A stretch of 50,835 nucleotides of DNA from Alphaproteobacteria bacterium (GCA_009694085.1 SHVW01000005.1:1-50835), one strand, 5' to 3'. Shown: positions 34,762 through 44,332, numbered from the stretch's first letter. Notes: a model not told the origin generated them from the letters alone. Numbers and translations are program-made.

Positions 34762-36332
34762 GCGCCGCCCAGCCCGGCGGAGCCGACTAGCGCCATCACT
34801 TGTTGCTGCACGACCCGCCGGTCGATCTTGCCCGGTCCGTTCAGCGGCAGCGCATCGGTGAAAAAGATGCGGCGGGGATGGGCATAGGCCGGGCCGTTAT
34901 CGATGGCGAATTTGCGCAGCACATCCTCGTCGGCCGCAGCATCGCGCGCGCGCACCACCATGGCCACGGGCACCTCGCCCTTGATTGCGTGGGGGACGGG
35001 TACAACCGAGACCTCAGCGACGGCGGGATGCTTGAGCAGTAGGTTTTCCACTTCGAGCGGGTAAATGTTCTCGCCGCCCGAATTAAACATGTCGTCGGTA
35101 CGGCCGCGGAAGTAATAGAAGCCCTGATCGTCGCAGCTAAAGAGATCGCCGGTCTTGAGCCAACCATCCACCAGGCGCTGGCGGTTGACCTCGGGCAGGT
35201 TGTAATAGCCTGGCGTAACGCCGGGGTTTTTGACCCAGAGTTCGCCATAGCTGGGGCTTTGTTTGCCATCGACGCCGACCAGCTTGACCTCGCCCTCCGG
35301 CCAAGCCACGCCACAGGACCCGTGAGGGGCGCGGCGACCATCGAGCGGTGGGCCCAACATCACCGGCCCGCCCTCGGTCAGACCATAGCTTTCGCCCACG
35401 GGGCAGCCGAACACGGATTCCAGCGTGTCCAGCAGTTCCGGCGGCGTCGGCGCGGAACCCACGGTGATCTTCTTGAGCGCGGAGAAATCGAGCTTGGCGA
35501 TCAGATCTTTCTGCTGAAGCAGCAGCGTGAACACCGCGGGCACGCCGGTGGTGAAGGAGCAGCGGTAATCTGCGAGGGTTTGCAGGAAACGGCGTGGCTC
35601 GAAATTAGGCAACACCACCACGGAGCCGCCGCATTGGAGCATCGGCTTGATCTGCCCGGCCATGGCGTTCTTGTGATAGAGCGGCACGGCCGTCAACCCG
35701 CGCTCCGTCGCCGGTGGCGTCCAGTACTTCTGGACGCAACGCACCCACCAGAGCTGGCCGCCATGGGTCAGCACCACGCCCTTGGGCCGTCCGGTCGAGC
35801 CCGAGGTATAGGCTTGGAACGACGGATGATCGTCGCCAAGCATGGGCGGATCGAAACGCGCCGGCGTCGCCATCAAAGCCTGCTCGTAATCGTCCCAACC
35901 TACCGGTGCCGGTGCGAAAGCGAGGCGCGTCTTCAACCCCACGTCCTCCACCAACCGCATGATGCGGGGATTGCAACCGGGTTCGACCACCGCGCCGACG
36001 CAACCGGCGTCCTTGATCGTGTAGGCCAGCGTGTCGGCGCCGAGCTTGATATTGAGCGGCACGGGCACGATGCCGGCGCGCATGGCGCCGTACATCGCTT
36101 CCACGAATTCGAAGCGGTTGCCGATGGCCAGCGCCAGGCGATCGCCCGGCTTCAATCCGCTCCCGGCGATCAAGGCGGCGAACCGATCCATGCGCTGGTC
36201 GATCTCGCCATAGCGCGCCTCGCGCACCTGGGCACCGGACAGGTCGAACAACGCGACCTTGTCGGGATCGCGCGCGACCGCCTGGGCACACCAATAGCCG
36301 AGATTACCGGATTTGCGGTCCATCGATGCCAT
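34758..36332 (-). CDS. AMP-dependent acyl/aryl-CoA ligase
   Basis: 524 residues from ATG 36332 (GGACGG just ahead). P-loop TSGSTGRPKG at 176-185, GESYGLTEGGPVML, the adenylate-binding WLKTGDLFSCDDQGFYYFRGRTDDMFNSGGENIYPLEVE and the C-terminal catalytic lysine in LPLNGPGKIDRR. NSGGENIYP is typical of medium-chain, alicyclic and aryl acid ligases. An upstream in-frame extension to 36485 overlaps the FAD-enzyme gene and is not conserved in style. It would activate an acid in the pathway with the FAD dehydrogenase encoded 10 bases upstream. Confidence 0.86.
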   Translation of the reverse strand: MASMDRKSGNLGYWCAQAVARDPDKVALFDLSGAQVREARYGEIDQRMDRFAALIAGSGLKPGDRLALAIGNRFEFVEAMYGAMRAGIVPVPLNIKLGADTLAYTIKDAGCVGAVVEPGCNPRIMRLVEDVGLKTRLAFAPAPVGWDDYEQALMATPARFDPPMLGDDHPSFQAYTSGSTGRPKGVVLTHGGQLWWVRCVQKYWTPPATERGLTAVPLYHKNAMAGQIKPMLQCGGSVVVLPNFEPRRFLQTLADYRCSFTTGVPAVFTLLLQQKDLIAKLDFSALKKITVGSAPTPPELLDTLESVFGCPVGESYGLTEGGPVMLGPPLDGRRAPHGSCGVAWPEGEVKLVGVDGKQSPSYGELWVKNPGVTPGYYNLPEVNRQRLVDGWLKTGDLFSCDDQGFYYFRGRTDDMFNSGGENIYPLEVENLLLKHPAVAEVSVVPVPHAIKGEVPVAMVVRARDAAADEDVLRKFAIDNGPAYAHPRRIFFTDALPLNGPGKIDRRVVQQQVMALVGSAGLGGA

Positions 36333-36342
36333 CGTCCCGTCC

Positions 36343-37866
36343 CTATTTACCCAGTGCCGCCGCGTTGCGCCCGGCGGTTCGGCCGCCGACGAAGCATTCA
36401 GCCAGATTGCCGCCGGACATGTAAAGGTGCCCGAATACGCTGCCGAGTTCGCCAGCGGCAAACAAGCGAGGGATCGGCCGACCAAATGCGTCGATCACGC
36501 GCTGCTCGCTATCGTGAACCGGCCCGCCCTGGGTGTTGGATACCACCGGCCAGAGCCGGCCGAAATAGAAGGGCGGCGTGGCGATCGGCACCATGCTCGT
36601 GGGTGGCCGGCCGAAGGAATCGTCAACGCCGGCCGCGCACATTCGGTTCCAACGATCGACCGTTGCCGTTACGGCCGCCGCCGGCAATCCGCATTGCTCG
36701 GCCAACTCGTCCAGGCTGTTGGCCTGGCCGAGCAAGCCGGATTGCACTTCGGCCTGATTGTCCCGGCTCCAGCCCAGGGAAAGTCCGCGTTCGTTATAGG
36801 TCGGCGCGCCCAGGGGATAAAGCTTTCGCCCTTCCTCGTCCACGATCAACGTCGCCGGAATGGCAGGGTAGCTCTGGGTCGCGGGATCGAAGCGATCCAT
36901 GGCGCGGGCGCCGGTGTCCTGCATATAGGGTTCGTATTCGTTGACGAAACGCCGTCCCGTGCGATCGACCATGATCCAGGCCATGCGCACATCCCCGCGC
37001 AGACCTTGGCCGGGTTGCCAGTCGGGCAAGCGCTTCATGCGGATGGCGAAGGGATAGGCCGGGTCCGGGTGCTTGAAGCCGTAGGAGCCGTGGTAATGCC
37101 ACATGTGCCAAAGCTGGGCGCCCGCGGCCTGGGCCATGCGAATGCCGTCGCCGGTATTGCCGCGATAGGCGGCCGACAGCACCGGCTTGGCCTGCCAGAA
37201 CTGGCGCTGGAGTTCGCCATCGCCCTCGAACCCGCCGCAGGCGAGCACGACGGCACAGCGCGCGCGCACCGCGATTTCTTTTCCATCGATCTCGACGATC
37301 AGGCCGATCACTGCGCCGTCGCTATCCTGCACGAGGCGCCGGGCGGGCGCGGACGTCCGCACCGGGATGCCGCGCTTCGCCACATTGTCGAGCACGACCT
37401 TGAACAGCCGCGCGCCCTGGGGCGAGCCTTTGACATGGGGAAACGCCTTGCTGGCATCGAAACCGGGGAGATCGTCGATATAGACGAAGCCGAAGGTGTC
37501 GTTGCCGGGCAGCGGATAGTTGCCGGGCGAATCGCGCACGCCCACGACGGCGCCGTTGACGGCGGCAAGCTCGCGCGCCAGATCGGGCAGCTCGGTCATG
37601 CCCTGGGCGAGGCGGCGCAACACATCGTCGGGCGTGGTGCCGGCATTGGTCGCCTGGAGATAGCGGAAGGCTTGCTCGGCGTCGCGAGCAACGCGCAACC
37701 CACCAGCCGAGCACACGGAGATGCCGCCGGGATCGGGCATCTTCTCCAGGATCAATACGCGCGCGCCGGCATCATGGGCGGCGATCGCCGTCATGCCCCC
37801 GGCATAGCCGAAGCCGACGACAACGACGTCGGTCTCCATATCCCAATGCTGGGGGATGCGGCTCAC
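36343..37866 (-). CDS. FAD-dependent oxidoreductase, KstD/fumarate-reductase-like family
   Basis: 507 residues from GTG 37866 (GTGA overlap with the hydrolase stop); ATG 37839 (METDVVVVGFGYAGG) is the alternative. FAD motif VVVVGFGYAGGMTAIAA near the N-terminus, VVLACGGFEGDGELQRQFW in the middle, and the C-terminal LFAAGELGSVFGHLYMSGGNLAECFVGGRTAGRNAA. This FAD_binding_2 layout covers 3-ketosteroid delta1-dehydrogenases, flavocytochrome c fumarate reductases and urocanate reductase. The active-site pattern was not decisive, so the substrate stays open. Operon context suggests desaturation or reduction of an alicyclic or steroid-like acid. Confidence 0.82.
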   Translation of the reverse strand: MSRIPQHWDMETDVVVVGFGYAGGMTAIAAHDAGARVLILEKMPDPGGISVCSAGGLRVARDAEQAFRYLQATNAGTTPDDVLRRLAQGMTELPDLARELAAVNGAVVGVRDSPGNYPLPGNDTFGFVYIDDLPGFDASKAFPHVKGSPQGARLFKVVLDNVAKRGIPVRTSAPARRLVQDSDGAVIGLIVEIDGKEIAVRARCAVVLACGGFEGDGELQRQFWQAKPVLSAAYRGNTGDGIRMAQAAGAQLWHMWHYHGSYGFKHPDPAYPFAIRMKRLPDWQPGQGLRGDVRMAWIMVDRTGRRFVNEYEPYMQDTGARAMDRFDPATQSYPAIPATLIVDEEGRKLYPLGAPTYNERGLSLGWSRDNQAEVQSGLLGQANSLDELAEQCGLPAAAVTATVDRWNRMCAAGVDDSFGRPPTSMVPIATPPFYFGRLWPVVSNTQGGPVHDSEQRVIDAFGRPIPRLFAAGELGSVFGHLYMSGGNLAECFVGGRTAGRNAAALGK

Positions 37867-38945
37867 AGCCAGCGCTCGAGGAAGCGCCTGACATCCCCGC
37901 CCCACAGGGTCTGGCCCATGGCCTCGATGCGGTGGCCCTCGTCTCGGTTGGCGCCGAAGGCGGGATAGACCTTGGACTGCACGACCTGACCGGTGCCGGC
38001 CATCGCCTCGGCCAGTTCGATGGTCGGACGCACGCTGTAATCATTAGCGGCGGAGATAAAGAATATCGGTTGGGTCAGTTTGCGCGCCGCACCCTTCATC
38101 AATTCGCGCAAGGCGGGCGTGCGCTCCCAGTTCATCGCCGCCCCCGCGAACTCGACGGCGCAGCGGAAGCGCGACGATTTGGACGCCGCCAGCAGCGTGT
38201 TGGTGCCGCCGAAGGAACTGCCCATGATGCCGATGCGATCGACCCGGATTTCCGGCAGGCGCTCCACCATCGCCAGCGCGGCGATCACATCGTCGCTTTC
38301 GCGGTCGAGCCGGCGGGCGAGCTGATCGTCGTATTCCGGCGTGCCGAACGCCGCCGGGACGTCCGAGCGCCAGGCCGGGCCGGGCGAATTGCCGTAGCCG
38401 TGCCGGTGCGGCAGGAAGCTGGCGATGCCCCAGGATAGGAAGGTTAGCGCCGTGGCCGGCCGGCTAGCGTCCCAAATGCCTTGGGCGATGCCGCTGCCGT
38501 GATTGCGGATCAGGCAGGGAAACGGTCCCTTGCCCGGGGGCAAATAGAGATAGCCCTTGAGCCTGTAGGCGCCGCTGTCGAATTCGATTTCGCGCGGCAC
38601 GGCATGGGCCTCCAGCCCATCCGTATCCACCATGCCGTTGGCGAGCGGCCCGTCGTCGCGCGTTTCGACATGGCGCTCGAACCGGTCGATGGCCTGGCGC
38701 ATGGAAGCGCGCACTGCTTCGAAATCGGGGCTGGTGGCGCGGGCGGCGAGGTCGGCGTCATGGGCAGCTTTATCTGGGAAGCTGCACGCCCAGGCCACGT
38801 CGGGCCCATCGCCCTCGGATTTGACATAAACACTGCCTGCGGCCAATCCGATACTGGCGCGAACCTGGCAGGCGCGGCGGCGGATGGCCAGCACGTCGGC
38901 GGCGCAGCCCGATTTGGCATAGTAGTTTGTGCGTTCGACGATCAT
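37863..38945 (-). CDS. Alpha/beta hydrolase with an N-terminal dimeric-barrel-like domain
   Basis: 360 residues from ATG 38945. About residues 1-95 (VERTNYYAKSGCAADVLAIRRR, SVYVKSEGDGPDVAWACSFPD, AVRASMRQAIDRFERHVE) look like a ferredoxin-like dimeric alpha+beta barrel of the NIPSNAP/ABM type. Residues from 120 on are a dienelactone-hydrolase/acetyl-xylan-esterase-like hydrolase: EFDSGAYRLKGYLYLPPGKGPFP, nucleophile elbow GIMGSSFGG, acid in FFISAANDYSVRP, and His near DEGHRIE. The fusion is unusual. The gene starts 16 bases after the ABC ATPase and likely splits an ester, lactone or C-C bond of the imported compound. Confidence 0.8.
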   Translation of the reverse strand: MIVERTNYYAKSGCAADVLAIRRRACQVRASIGLAAGSVYVKSEGDGPDVAWACSFPDKAAHDADLAARATSPDFEAVRASMRQAIDRFERHVETRDDGPLANGMVDTDGLEAHAVPREIEFDSGAYRLKGYLYLPPGKGPFPCLIRNHGSGIAQGIWDASRPATALTFLSWGIASFLPHRHGYGNSPGPAWRSDVPAAFGTPEYDDQLARRLDRESDDVIAALAMVERLPEIRVDRIGIMGSSFGGTNTLLAASKSSRFRCAVEFAGAAMNWERTPALRELMKGAARKLTQPIFFISAANDYSVRPTIELAEAMAGTGQVVQSKVYPAFGANRDEGHRIEAMGQTLWGGDVRRFLERWL

Positions 38946-38961
38946 GAATGGCCTCGACAGG

Positions 38962-39927
38962 TCAGCCCGGAAAATGACAGCGCACGAAGCGCCCGGGCTC
39001 GGCTTCGCGGAATTGCGGAATCTCGGATTTACAGCGCGCCTCGGCACGCGGGCAGCGTGTGTGGAAACGGCAGCCCGGCGGCGGCGCGATCGGGCTGGGT
39101 ATCTCGCCCTGAAGCGCGCCGCGCCGGCCGCGCGTCGCCGGATCGGGCTCGGGCACGGCAGCGATCAACGCCTGGGTATAGGGGTGGAGCGGCTGCGTGA
39201 ACAGATCGTTCTCGCCGGCCAGTTCGACCATCTGGCCCAGATACATCACCGCGATGCGATGGCAGACATGGCGCACCACGCCCAGATTATGCGAGATGAA
39301 CAGCAGAGTCAGATCGAATTGCCGTTGGATGTCGGCGAGGAGATTCAAAATTTGCGCCTGGATCGATACGTCGAGCGCCGAGACCGCCTCGTCGCACACG
39401 ATGAAGCGCGGACGCAAGGCCAGTGCGCGGGCGATGCCGATGCGCTGGCGCTGACCGCCGGAAAACGCATGGGGGTAGCGCGTCATGTACTCCGCAGGCA
39501 GCCCGACGATACCCATCAATTCGGCGACCCGCTGCTCGATCCGCGTCGTATCCCAGCCCAGATTGCGCAGGGGTTCGCCGATCACGTCGCGCACGCGCAG
39601 GCGCGGGTTGAGCGAGGAGAACGGGTCCTGGAACACGACCTGGATATGTTGGCGCAACGGCCGCATCGCCTTCTCGTCGAGATGGGTGATGTCGATGCCG
39701 TCGAAGGCGATGCGCCCCGACGTCGGCTCGACCAGGCGCAAGATCAGGCGCCCGACCGTGGTCTTGCCGCAACCGGATTCGCCGACCAACCCCAGCGTCT
39801 CGCCCGGCGCGATGGCGAAGCTGAGATCGTCCACCGCGCGCAATTTCGCGCGCTGGGCCAACATACCCGGCCGCTTGATGGCGAAATCCTTGGTCAGGCC
39901 ATCGATCTGGACGAGTGGTTGGGTCAC
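38962..39927 (-). CDS. Peptide/nickel-type ABC importer ATP-binding protein (DppF/OppF-like)
   Basis: 321 residues from GTG 39927 (GTGA overlap with the partner ATPase). Walker A GLVGESGCGKTTVGRLIL, Q-loop VVFQDPFSSLNPRLRV, signature FSGGQRQRIGIARALAL, Walker B FIVCDEAVSALDVS, switch His in LFISHNLGVVRHV, and the C-terminal oligopeptide-family cysteine motif GCRFHTRCPRAEARC, likely a [4Fe-4S] or metal site. Second of the two ATPases of the importer encoded at 38962-44332. Confidence 0.92.
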   Translation of the reverse strand: MTQPLVQIDGLTKDFAIKRPGMLAQRAKLRAVDDLSFAIAPGETLGLVGESGCGKTTVGRLILRLVEPTSGRIAFDGIDITHLDEKAMRPLRQHIQVVFQDPFSSLNPRLRVRDVIGEPLRNLGWDTTRIEQRVAELMGIVGLPAEYMTRYPHAFSGGQRQRIGIARALALRPRFIVCDEAVSALDVSIQAQILNLLADIQRQFDLTLLFISHNLGVVRHVCHRIAVMYLGQMVELAGENDLFTQPLHPYTQALIAAVPEPDPATRGRRGALQGEIPSPIAPPPGCRFHTRCPRAEARCKSEIPQFREAEPGRFVRCHFPG

Positions 39928-40919
39928 GGCGCGGCCATGGATTTGAGGCCGGTCTCGAGGGCACGAAAGCAGCGCACGCGCCGCCCCTCGCCCGCCGGCT
40001 CCAGCACCGGCATGGTCCGGCGGCAGGCATCGATGGCATCGGGACAGCGCGGATGAAAACGGCAACCCGCGGGGAAATTGGCCGGCGAGGGCGTGGCGCC
40101 GGGAATCACCTCCAACCGCGCCTGCTTGCGGGTGGCCAGCGGTATCGAGCGCAGCAGCAGCCGCGTATAGGGATGGCGCGGCGCGGCAAACAGGTCGTGG
40201 ACGGGCGCTTCCTCGACGATTTGGCCGGCATACATGACGATGACCCGGTCGGCGACCGTCGCGATCACGCCCATGTCGTGGGTAATCATCAAGATCGCAG
40301 CCGAGAAGGCGCGGCGCAGATCGGCCATGAGATCTAGGATTTGCGCCTGGATCGTGACGTCGAGCGCCGTGGTCGGCTCGTCGGCGATCAACAGCTTGGG
40401 CTCGCACGCCATGGCCATGGCGATCATGACGCGCTGGCGCATGCCGCCCGACATCTGATGCGGGTAGTGGTGGACGCGCTCCTCCGCCGCCGGAATACCG
40501 ATCCGGCGCATCAGCTCCACCGCCCTGCCGGTCGCCACGGATTCGGACAGGCCGAGATGCTCCATCAATACCTCGGCGATCTGGAAGCCGACGGTATAGA
40601 CCGGGTTCAGGCTGGTCATGGGCTCCTGGAAGATCATGGAAACCGACCGGCCGCGCACCGCGCGCATCTCCTCTTCCGGGAGCTTCGCCAAATCGCGCCC
40701 ATCGAACCGGATGGCGCCGCGCTCGACTCGGCCCTGCTCGCCCAAGAGCGCCATGATCGACAGCGCGGTCACAGACTTGCCCGATCCGCTTTCGCCGACC
40801 ACGCCCAGCACTTCGCCATGGCCGATCGATAGCGACACGTCCTCGATCACGGTGAGGCGGCCGTGCAGCGCCTGAAACGACACGGCGAGATTGTCGATCT
40901 GAAGCAAGGGCGCGGTCAT
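39924..40919 (-). CDS. Peptide/nickel-type ABC importer ATP-binding protein (DppD/OppD-like)
   Basis: 331 residues. Walker [20 protein letters not shown]-loop [17 protein letters not shown], signature [17 protein letters not shown], Walker [17 protein letters not shown], switch His in [12 protein letters not shown], and C-terminal [15 protein letters not shown]. The ATG overlaps the DppC-like stop by 4 bases. With DppF-like subunit it energises uptake by the two permeases. Confidence 0.92.
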   Translation of the reverse strand: MTAPLLQIDNLAVSFQALHGRLTVIEDVSLSIGHGEVLGVVGESGSGKSVTALSIMALLGEQGRVERGAIRFDGRDLAKLPEEEMRAVRGRSVSMIFQEPMTSLNPVYTVGFQIAEVLMEHLGLSESVATGRAVELMRRIGIPAAEERVHHYPHQMSGGMRQRVMIAMAMACEPKLLIADEPTTALDVTIQAQILDLMADLRRAFSAAILMITHDMGVIATVADRVIVMYAGQIVEEAPVHDLFAAPRHPYTRLLLRSIPLATRKQARLEVIPGATPSPANFPAGCRFHPRCPDAIDACRRTMPVLEPAGEGRRVRCFRALETGLKSMAAP

Positions 40920-41782
40920 CGGTCCCTGATTTTCGGATCGAGCAGATCGCGCAACCCATCGCCCAGCAGGTTGAAGCCGATGATGGCGAGGCCGAGCGCC
41001 ATGCTGCCGAACAGCGCGAGGTAGGGATCGGTGCGCAAGCCAACCAGCCCGTCCCGGATCATGCCGCCCCAGCTCGGCTCCGGCTCCTGCACGCCGATGC
41101 CGAGGAAGCTCAGCGTCGCCTCGGCCATGACGATGAAACCGACGCCGATGGAGGCGCGCACGATCAAGGGGGCGACGATGTTAGGCAGGAGATGACGGAA
41201 CAAGATGGTGAACGGCCCGGTACCGCAGGCGATCGCGGCATCGACGTAAAGCTCGTTGCGCAATTGCAGGACCAGCGCGCGGGTCAGCCGCGCGATGCCG
41301 GGCCACCATACGATCGACAGCGACACGATCACGGTCAGCTTGCTCGGCCCCATGACGGCGGCGACCAGAATGGCGAAGATCAGTTCGGGAAAGGCGAAGA
41401 TGATGTCGGAGGTCCGCATGATCAACCCATCGGCCCAGCCGCCGAAATAGCCGGCGATCATGCCCATCAGGATGCCGACGGCGAGCGTGATCGACAGCAC
41501 GGAGATCGCCACCAGCAGGGACACCCGCGCGCCCACGATCAACCGGCTCAAAATGTCGCGGCCGAGTTGGTCGCCACCCAGCAGATGTTCGCGCGAGGGC
41601 TCGGCCCAGGTCCCGAGCAAATCTGTATCGTCATAGGCATAGGGCGCCACGAACGGGCCGAACACGGCCACCAGCACGACGAAGGCGACGATGATCGAGC
41701 CGGCAACCGCATTGCGGTTGCGCCGGAATCGGACGGCGAATTCCGATTGCCAGAATCCAGGAGCGGTAATTTGCACCGTCAC
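40916..41782 (-). CDS. Peptide/nickel-type ABC importer permease (DppC-like)
   Basis: 288 residues. N-terminal OppC_N segment FRRNRNAVAGSIIVAFVVLVAVFGPFVAPYAYDD with EHLLGGDQLGRDILSRLIVGARVSL, then five membrane segments and the ATPase-coupling loop VDAAIACGTGPFTILFRHLLPNIVAPLIV. Standard DppC/OppC size and features. Overlaps the DppB-like stop by 4 bases. Confidence 0.92.
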   Translation of the reverse strand: MTVQITAPGFWQSEFAVRFRRNRNAVAGSIIVAFVVLVAVFGPFVAPYAYDDTDLLGTWAEPSREHLLGGDQLGRDILSRLIVGARVSLLVAISVLSITLAVGILMGMIAGYFGGWADGLIMRTSDIIFAFPELIFAILVAAVMGPSKLTVIVSLSIVWWPGIARLTRALVLQLRNELYVDAAIACGTGPFTILFRHLLPNIVAPLIVRASIGVGFIVMAEATLSFLGIGVQEPEPSWGGMIRDGLVGLRTDPYLALFGSMALGLAIIGFNLLGDGLRDLLDPKIRDR

Positions 41783-42723
41783 GTTGGGCCGCCGCCGAGC
41801 CGGATGCGCGGATCGATCACGCCGTAGAGTACATCGACCAGCAGATTGATCAGTGCGTAGAACGCCGTGAATAGCAGCACGATTGCCATGGTCACGGGAT
41901 AGTCGCGTGAGAAAATCGCCTGGATCGCCATGCGGCCGAGGCCGGGAATGTTGAAAATGGTCTCGACCACGAAGGCGGCGGAGAGCAAGCCGCCGAAGAT
42001 AATGCCGATGGTGGTCAAGAGCGGCACCAGCGTGTTACGGAGCGCGTGGCGATAGACCACGAGCCGCCGGCTCAAACCCTTGGCCCGCGCGGTGCGGATA
42101 TAATCCTGCTGCAACACCTCCAGCATATAGGTCCGCGACAGCCGGGCGATATAGGCGGCGGGCGGCACGGCCAGGATGGTCACGGGCAGCACTGCCTGCT
42201 CCAACGTGCCCCAGCCGGCCACCGGCACGATGCCGAGCTTGACCGCGAAGATGAAGACAAGGAATGCGGAGAGCGCGAAATTGGGAATGGATATGCCGGC
42301 GATCAGCACCAGGATCACGGTGGTGTCGGCCCAGCTATTGCGCCGCAGCGCGGCGAACACGCCGACGATCACGCCGACCGGCACGGCCAAAGCCGTTGCC
42401 GCCAACGCCAACACTGGGCTGATCATCAGCGCATCCTTGATCACGTCGATCACGGGCACGCCGACGAAGCGAAAGGATTTGCCGAAATCGCCGGTTGCCA
42501 CACCCCGGATATAGTTCAAGAATTGCTGCCACAGCGGCAGGTCCAGCCCGTATTCCGCGCGCAGCCGCGCGGCCAGTGCCTTGTCGGCGGACTGGTCGCT
42601 CAACATGATCAGAATGGGATCGCCGGGGATCGCCTGGATGGCGATGAAGGTTAACACGACCGCTACCGCCAATACCGGCACCAGGCCGAGCAGGCGGCGC
42701 ATGGCGTAGGTCAGCATGGCCAT
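41779..42723 (-). CDS. Peptide/nickel-type ABC importer permease (DppB-like)
   Basis: 314 residues, MLTYAMRRLLGLVPVLAVAVVLTFIAIQAIPGDPI at the N-terminus, and the coupling loop YIRTARAKGLSRRLVVYRHALRNTLVPLLTTIG that is diagnostic for DppB/OppB/GsiC. Six membrane segments. Start could also be the ATG six bases inside. Follows the binding-protein gene after a 49-base gap filled by a GC-rich hairpin. Confidence 0.92.
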   Translation of the reverse strand: MAMLTYAMRRLLGLVPVLAVAVVLTFIAIQAIPGDPILIMLSDQSADKALAARLRAEYGLDLPLWQQFLNYIRGVATGDFGKSFRFVGVPVIDVIKDALMISPVLALAATALAVPVGVIVGVFAALRRNSWADTTVILVLIAGISIPNFALSAFLVFIFAVKLGIVPVAGWGTLEQAVLPVTILAVPPAAYIARLSRTYMLEVLQQDYIRTARAKGLSRRLVVYRHALRNTLVPLLTTIGIIFGGLLSAAFVVETIFNIPGLGRMAIQAIFSRDYPVTMAIVLLFTAFYALINLLVDVLYGVIDPRIRLGGGPT

Positions 42724-42733
42724 ACCTCCCCGG

Positions 42734-42759
42734 CCCTCTCCCGTTTTCGCGGGAGAGGG
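42734..42759. repeat. Intergenic hairpin between binding-protein and permease genes
   Basis: CCCTCTCCCG and CGGGAGAGGG form a perfect 10-bp stem with loop TTTTCG, followed by GTGGGATGGG. It is of the same dispersed C/G-run repeat kind as the sequence at 16970-17000 and sits in the same position of an ABC operon, directly after the binding-protein gene. Probably limits read-through or stabilises the binding-protein message. Confidence 0.65.
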
Positions 42760-42772
42760 GTGGGATGGGCCA

Positions 42773-44332
42773 TCACTGAATTTCGATCTTGTGGAAGCTC
42801 GAATAGCCGTAGGACGTCATGGTCACGTTCTTGACGTTGGGTTTCCGCAGCGCGACCTGGGCCGGGATCGGCAGCGGTATGGTGGCCCAGTCGTCCATCA
42901 GGATTTTTTCCGCCTCGTGGTACAGCTTGAAGCGCGCGGGCGGATCGGCCACGGTCTGAGCCTTGTCGATCAGGGCATCGTACTGACCGTTGCTGTAGCG
43001 CGCGCGGTTATATGGGCTCTTCGAGTGCCACATCTGGGACAGGTAGTAATTGGCGTCGGGATAGCCCGCCGTCCAACCCCAGGGGAAGAACGGCACTTCG
43101 CCCGCGTTCATCGCCTTGATGAAGGTGGCGCGTTCAACTGTCACCACCTTGACGTCGATGCCCAGCACGCGCTTGAGCTGGTTGGCGTAATAGGTGATCT
43201 CGTCCTTGAAATCAGGCGGGTTCGAGATTTCCAGGGGCGGCATACCCTTGCCGTCGGGATAGCCGGCCTCGGCCAACAGCTTCTTGGCACGTGCGGGATC
43301 GAAACCGACCTTGGCGATGTTGGGATTGTAGCCGGCAACGCCGGGCGTGATCACGCCGTGGAGCGGGAAGCCGGCATCGTTGAACAGCCCCTTGATCATG
43401 GCGTCGCGGTCGAGCGCGGCGGAGATCGCCTCGCGCACCCGCTTATCCTTGAACGGAGCGTAGAGATTCTGGTTCATACCCATATAGCGCGACTGGGCAC
43501 GCGGCACGCTGATCAACTCCTTGGCGTAACGCGGGTCCTTCAACGCACGACGCATCGCGAGCTCGGGCAGGAAGGAGAAATCGAGTGCGCCGGCATCGTA
43601 CATCGACAACACGGTGTCGCCCGAGGGCACGATCAGGAATTGCACGCCATCGATCGTGGGCGCGCCACCCCAGTAATCCTTGTGGGCGTCGAGCTTGATC
43701 TCCACGCCGCGCTTCCAATGGACGAACTTAAAGGGCCCGGTACCGGCGGACGCCTTGCTCCACCAATCCGCGCCGTGCTCGGCCGGAATCGCGGCATCCA
43801 TGAAATAGAAGGGGTAGATGGGGAAGAGAACGTCGGCCTCGACCAGATTGATGTCGACCGTGTAGGGATCGACAATCTTGACCCCGGCCAACTCCTTGGT
43901 CTCGCCCTTCTGAAGCGCGTCGGCGCCCACGATCTTCTTCAGATAGGTCGTGGTCAAGCCACCCTTCATGCCCGGCGTCATCAGTGTTTCCATGGTGAAC
44001 TTAACGTCTTTGGCCGTGAATTCGCGGCCGGAATGGAATTTAACGCCGCGGCGCAAGGTGAAGCGCCAGGTCTTGTTATCGGCACTAGCCTCCCATTTGG
44101 TCGCCAGCGCCGGAACGATCGAGCCGTCGTCCGCGACCTCGCTGAAGCCCTCGTAGATATTATCGAGCACGTCGCCCGCGACGATCTCCGAATAGGTGAT
44201 GGGGTCCATCATCGCGGGATCGGCGCGGATATTGGTGCGGAACGTCTTGGCCTCGACGGCACCGGCGAGCGCCAGCGCCGCAGCCAGACCGATCAGGACC
44301 GCGCGCGAATTCAACATAGCGAGTTTTGTCAT
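42773..44332 (-). CDS. Peptide/nickel-type ABC importer substrate-binding protein (family 5)
   Basis: 519 residues from ATG 44332, which has CAGGAG six bases ahead; the ATG at 44338 would sit directly against that site. Sec signal peptide AMLNSRAVLIGLAAALALAGAVEA. SBP_bac_5 segments follow: KTFRTNIRADPAMMDPITYSEIVAGDVLDNIYEGF, ALATKWEASADNKTWRFTLRRGVKFHSGREFTAKDV and DKRVREAISAALDRDAMIKGLF. Ligands of this family include peptides, nickel chelates, opines and sugars. Since the operon continues with CoA-dependent catabolic enzymes rather than peptidases, an organic acid or opine-like compound is more likely than a peptide. Confidence 0.9.
   Translation of the reverse strand: MTKLAMLNSRAVLIGLAAALALAGAVEAKTFRTNIRADPAMMDPITYSEIVAGDVLDNIYEGFSEVADDGSIVPALATKWEASADNKTWRFTLRRGVKFHSGREFTAKDVKFTMETLMTPGMKGGLTTTYLKKIVGADALQKGETKELAGVKIVDPYTVDINLVEADVLFPIYPFYFMDAAIPAEHGADWWSKASAGTGPFKFVHWKRGVEIKLDAHKDYWGGAPTIDGVQFLIVPSGDTVLSMYDAGALDFSFLPELAMRRALKDPRYAKELISVPRAQSRYMGMNQNLYAPFKDKRVREAISAALDRDAMIKGLFNDAGFPLHGVITPGVAGYNPNIAKVGFDPARAKKLLAEAGYPDGKGMPPLEISNPPDFKDEITYYANQLKRVLGIDVKVVTVERATFIKAMNAGEVPFFPWGWTAGYPDANYYLSQMWHSKSPYNRARYSNGQYDALIDKAQTVADPPARFKLYHEAEKILMDDWATIPLPIPAQVALRKPNVKNVTMTSYGYSSFHKIEIQ

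Noticed and set aside
35259-37968. Plus-strand open frames of about 550 codons opposite the CoA ligase and FAD dehydrogenase genes
   Set aside because: Same antisense shadow effect; products show no known motif and would overlap fully with well supported genes.
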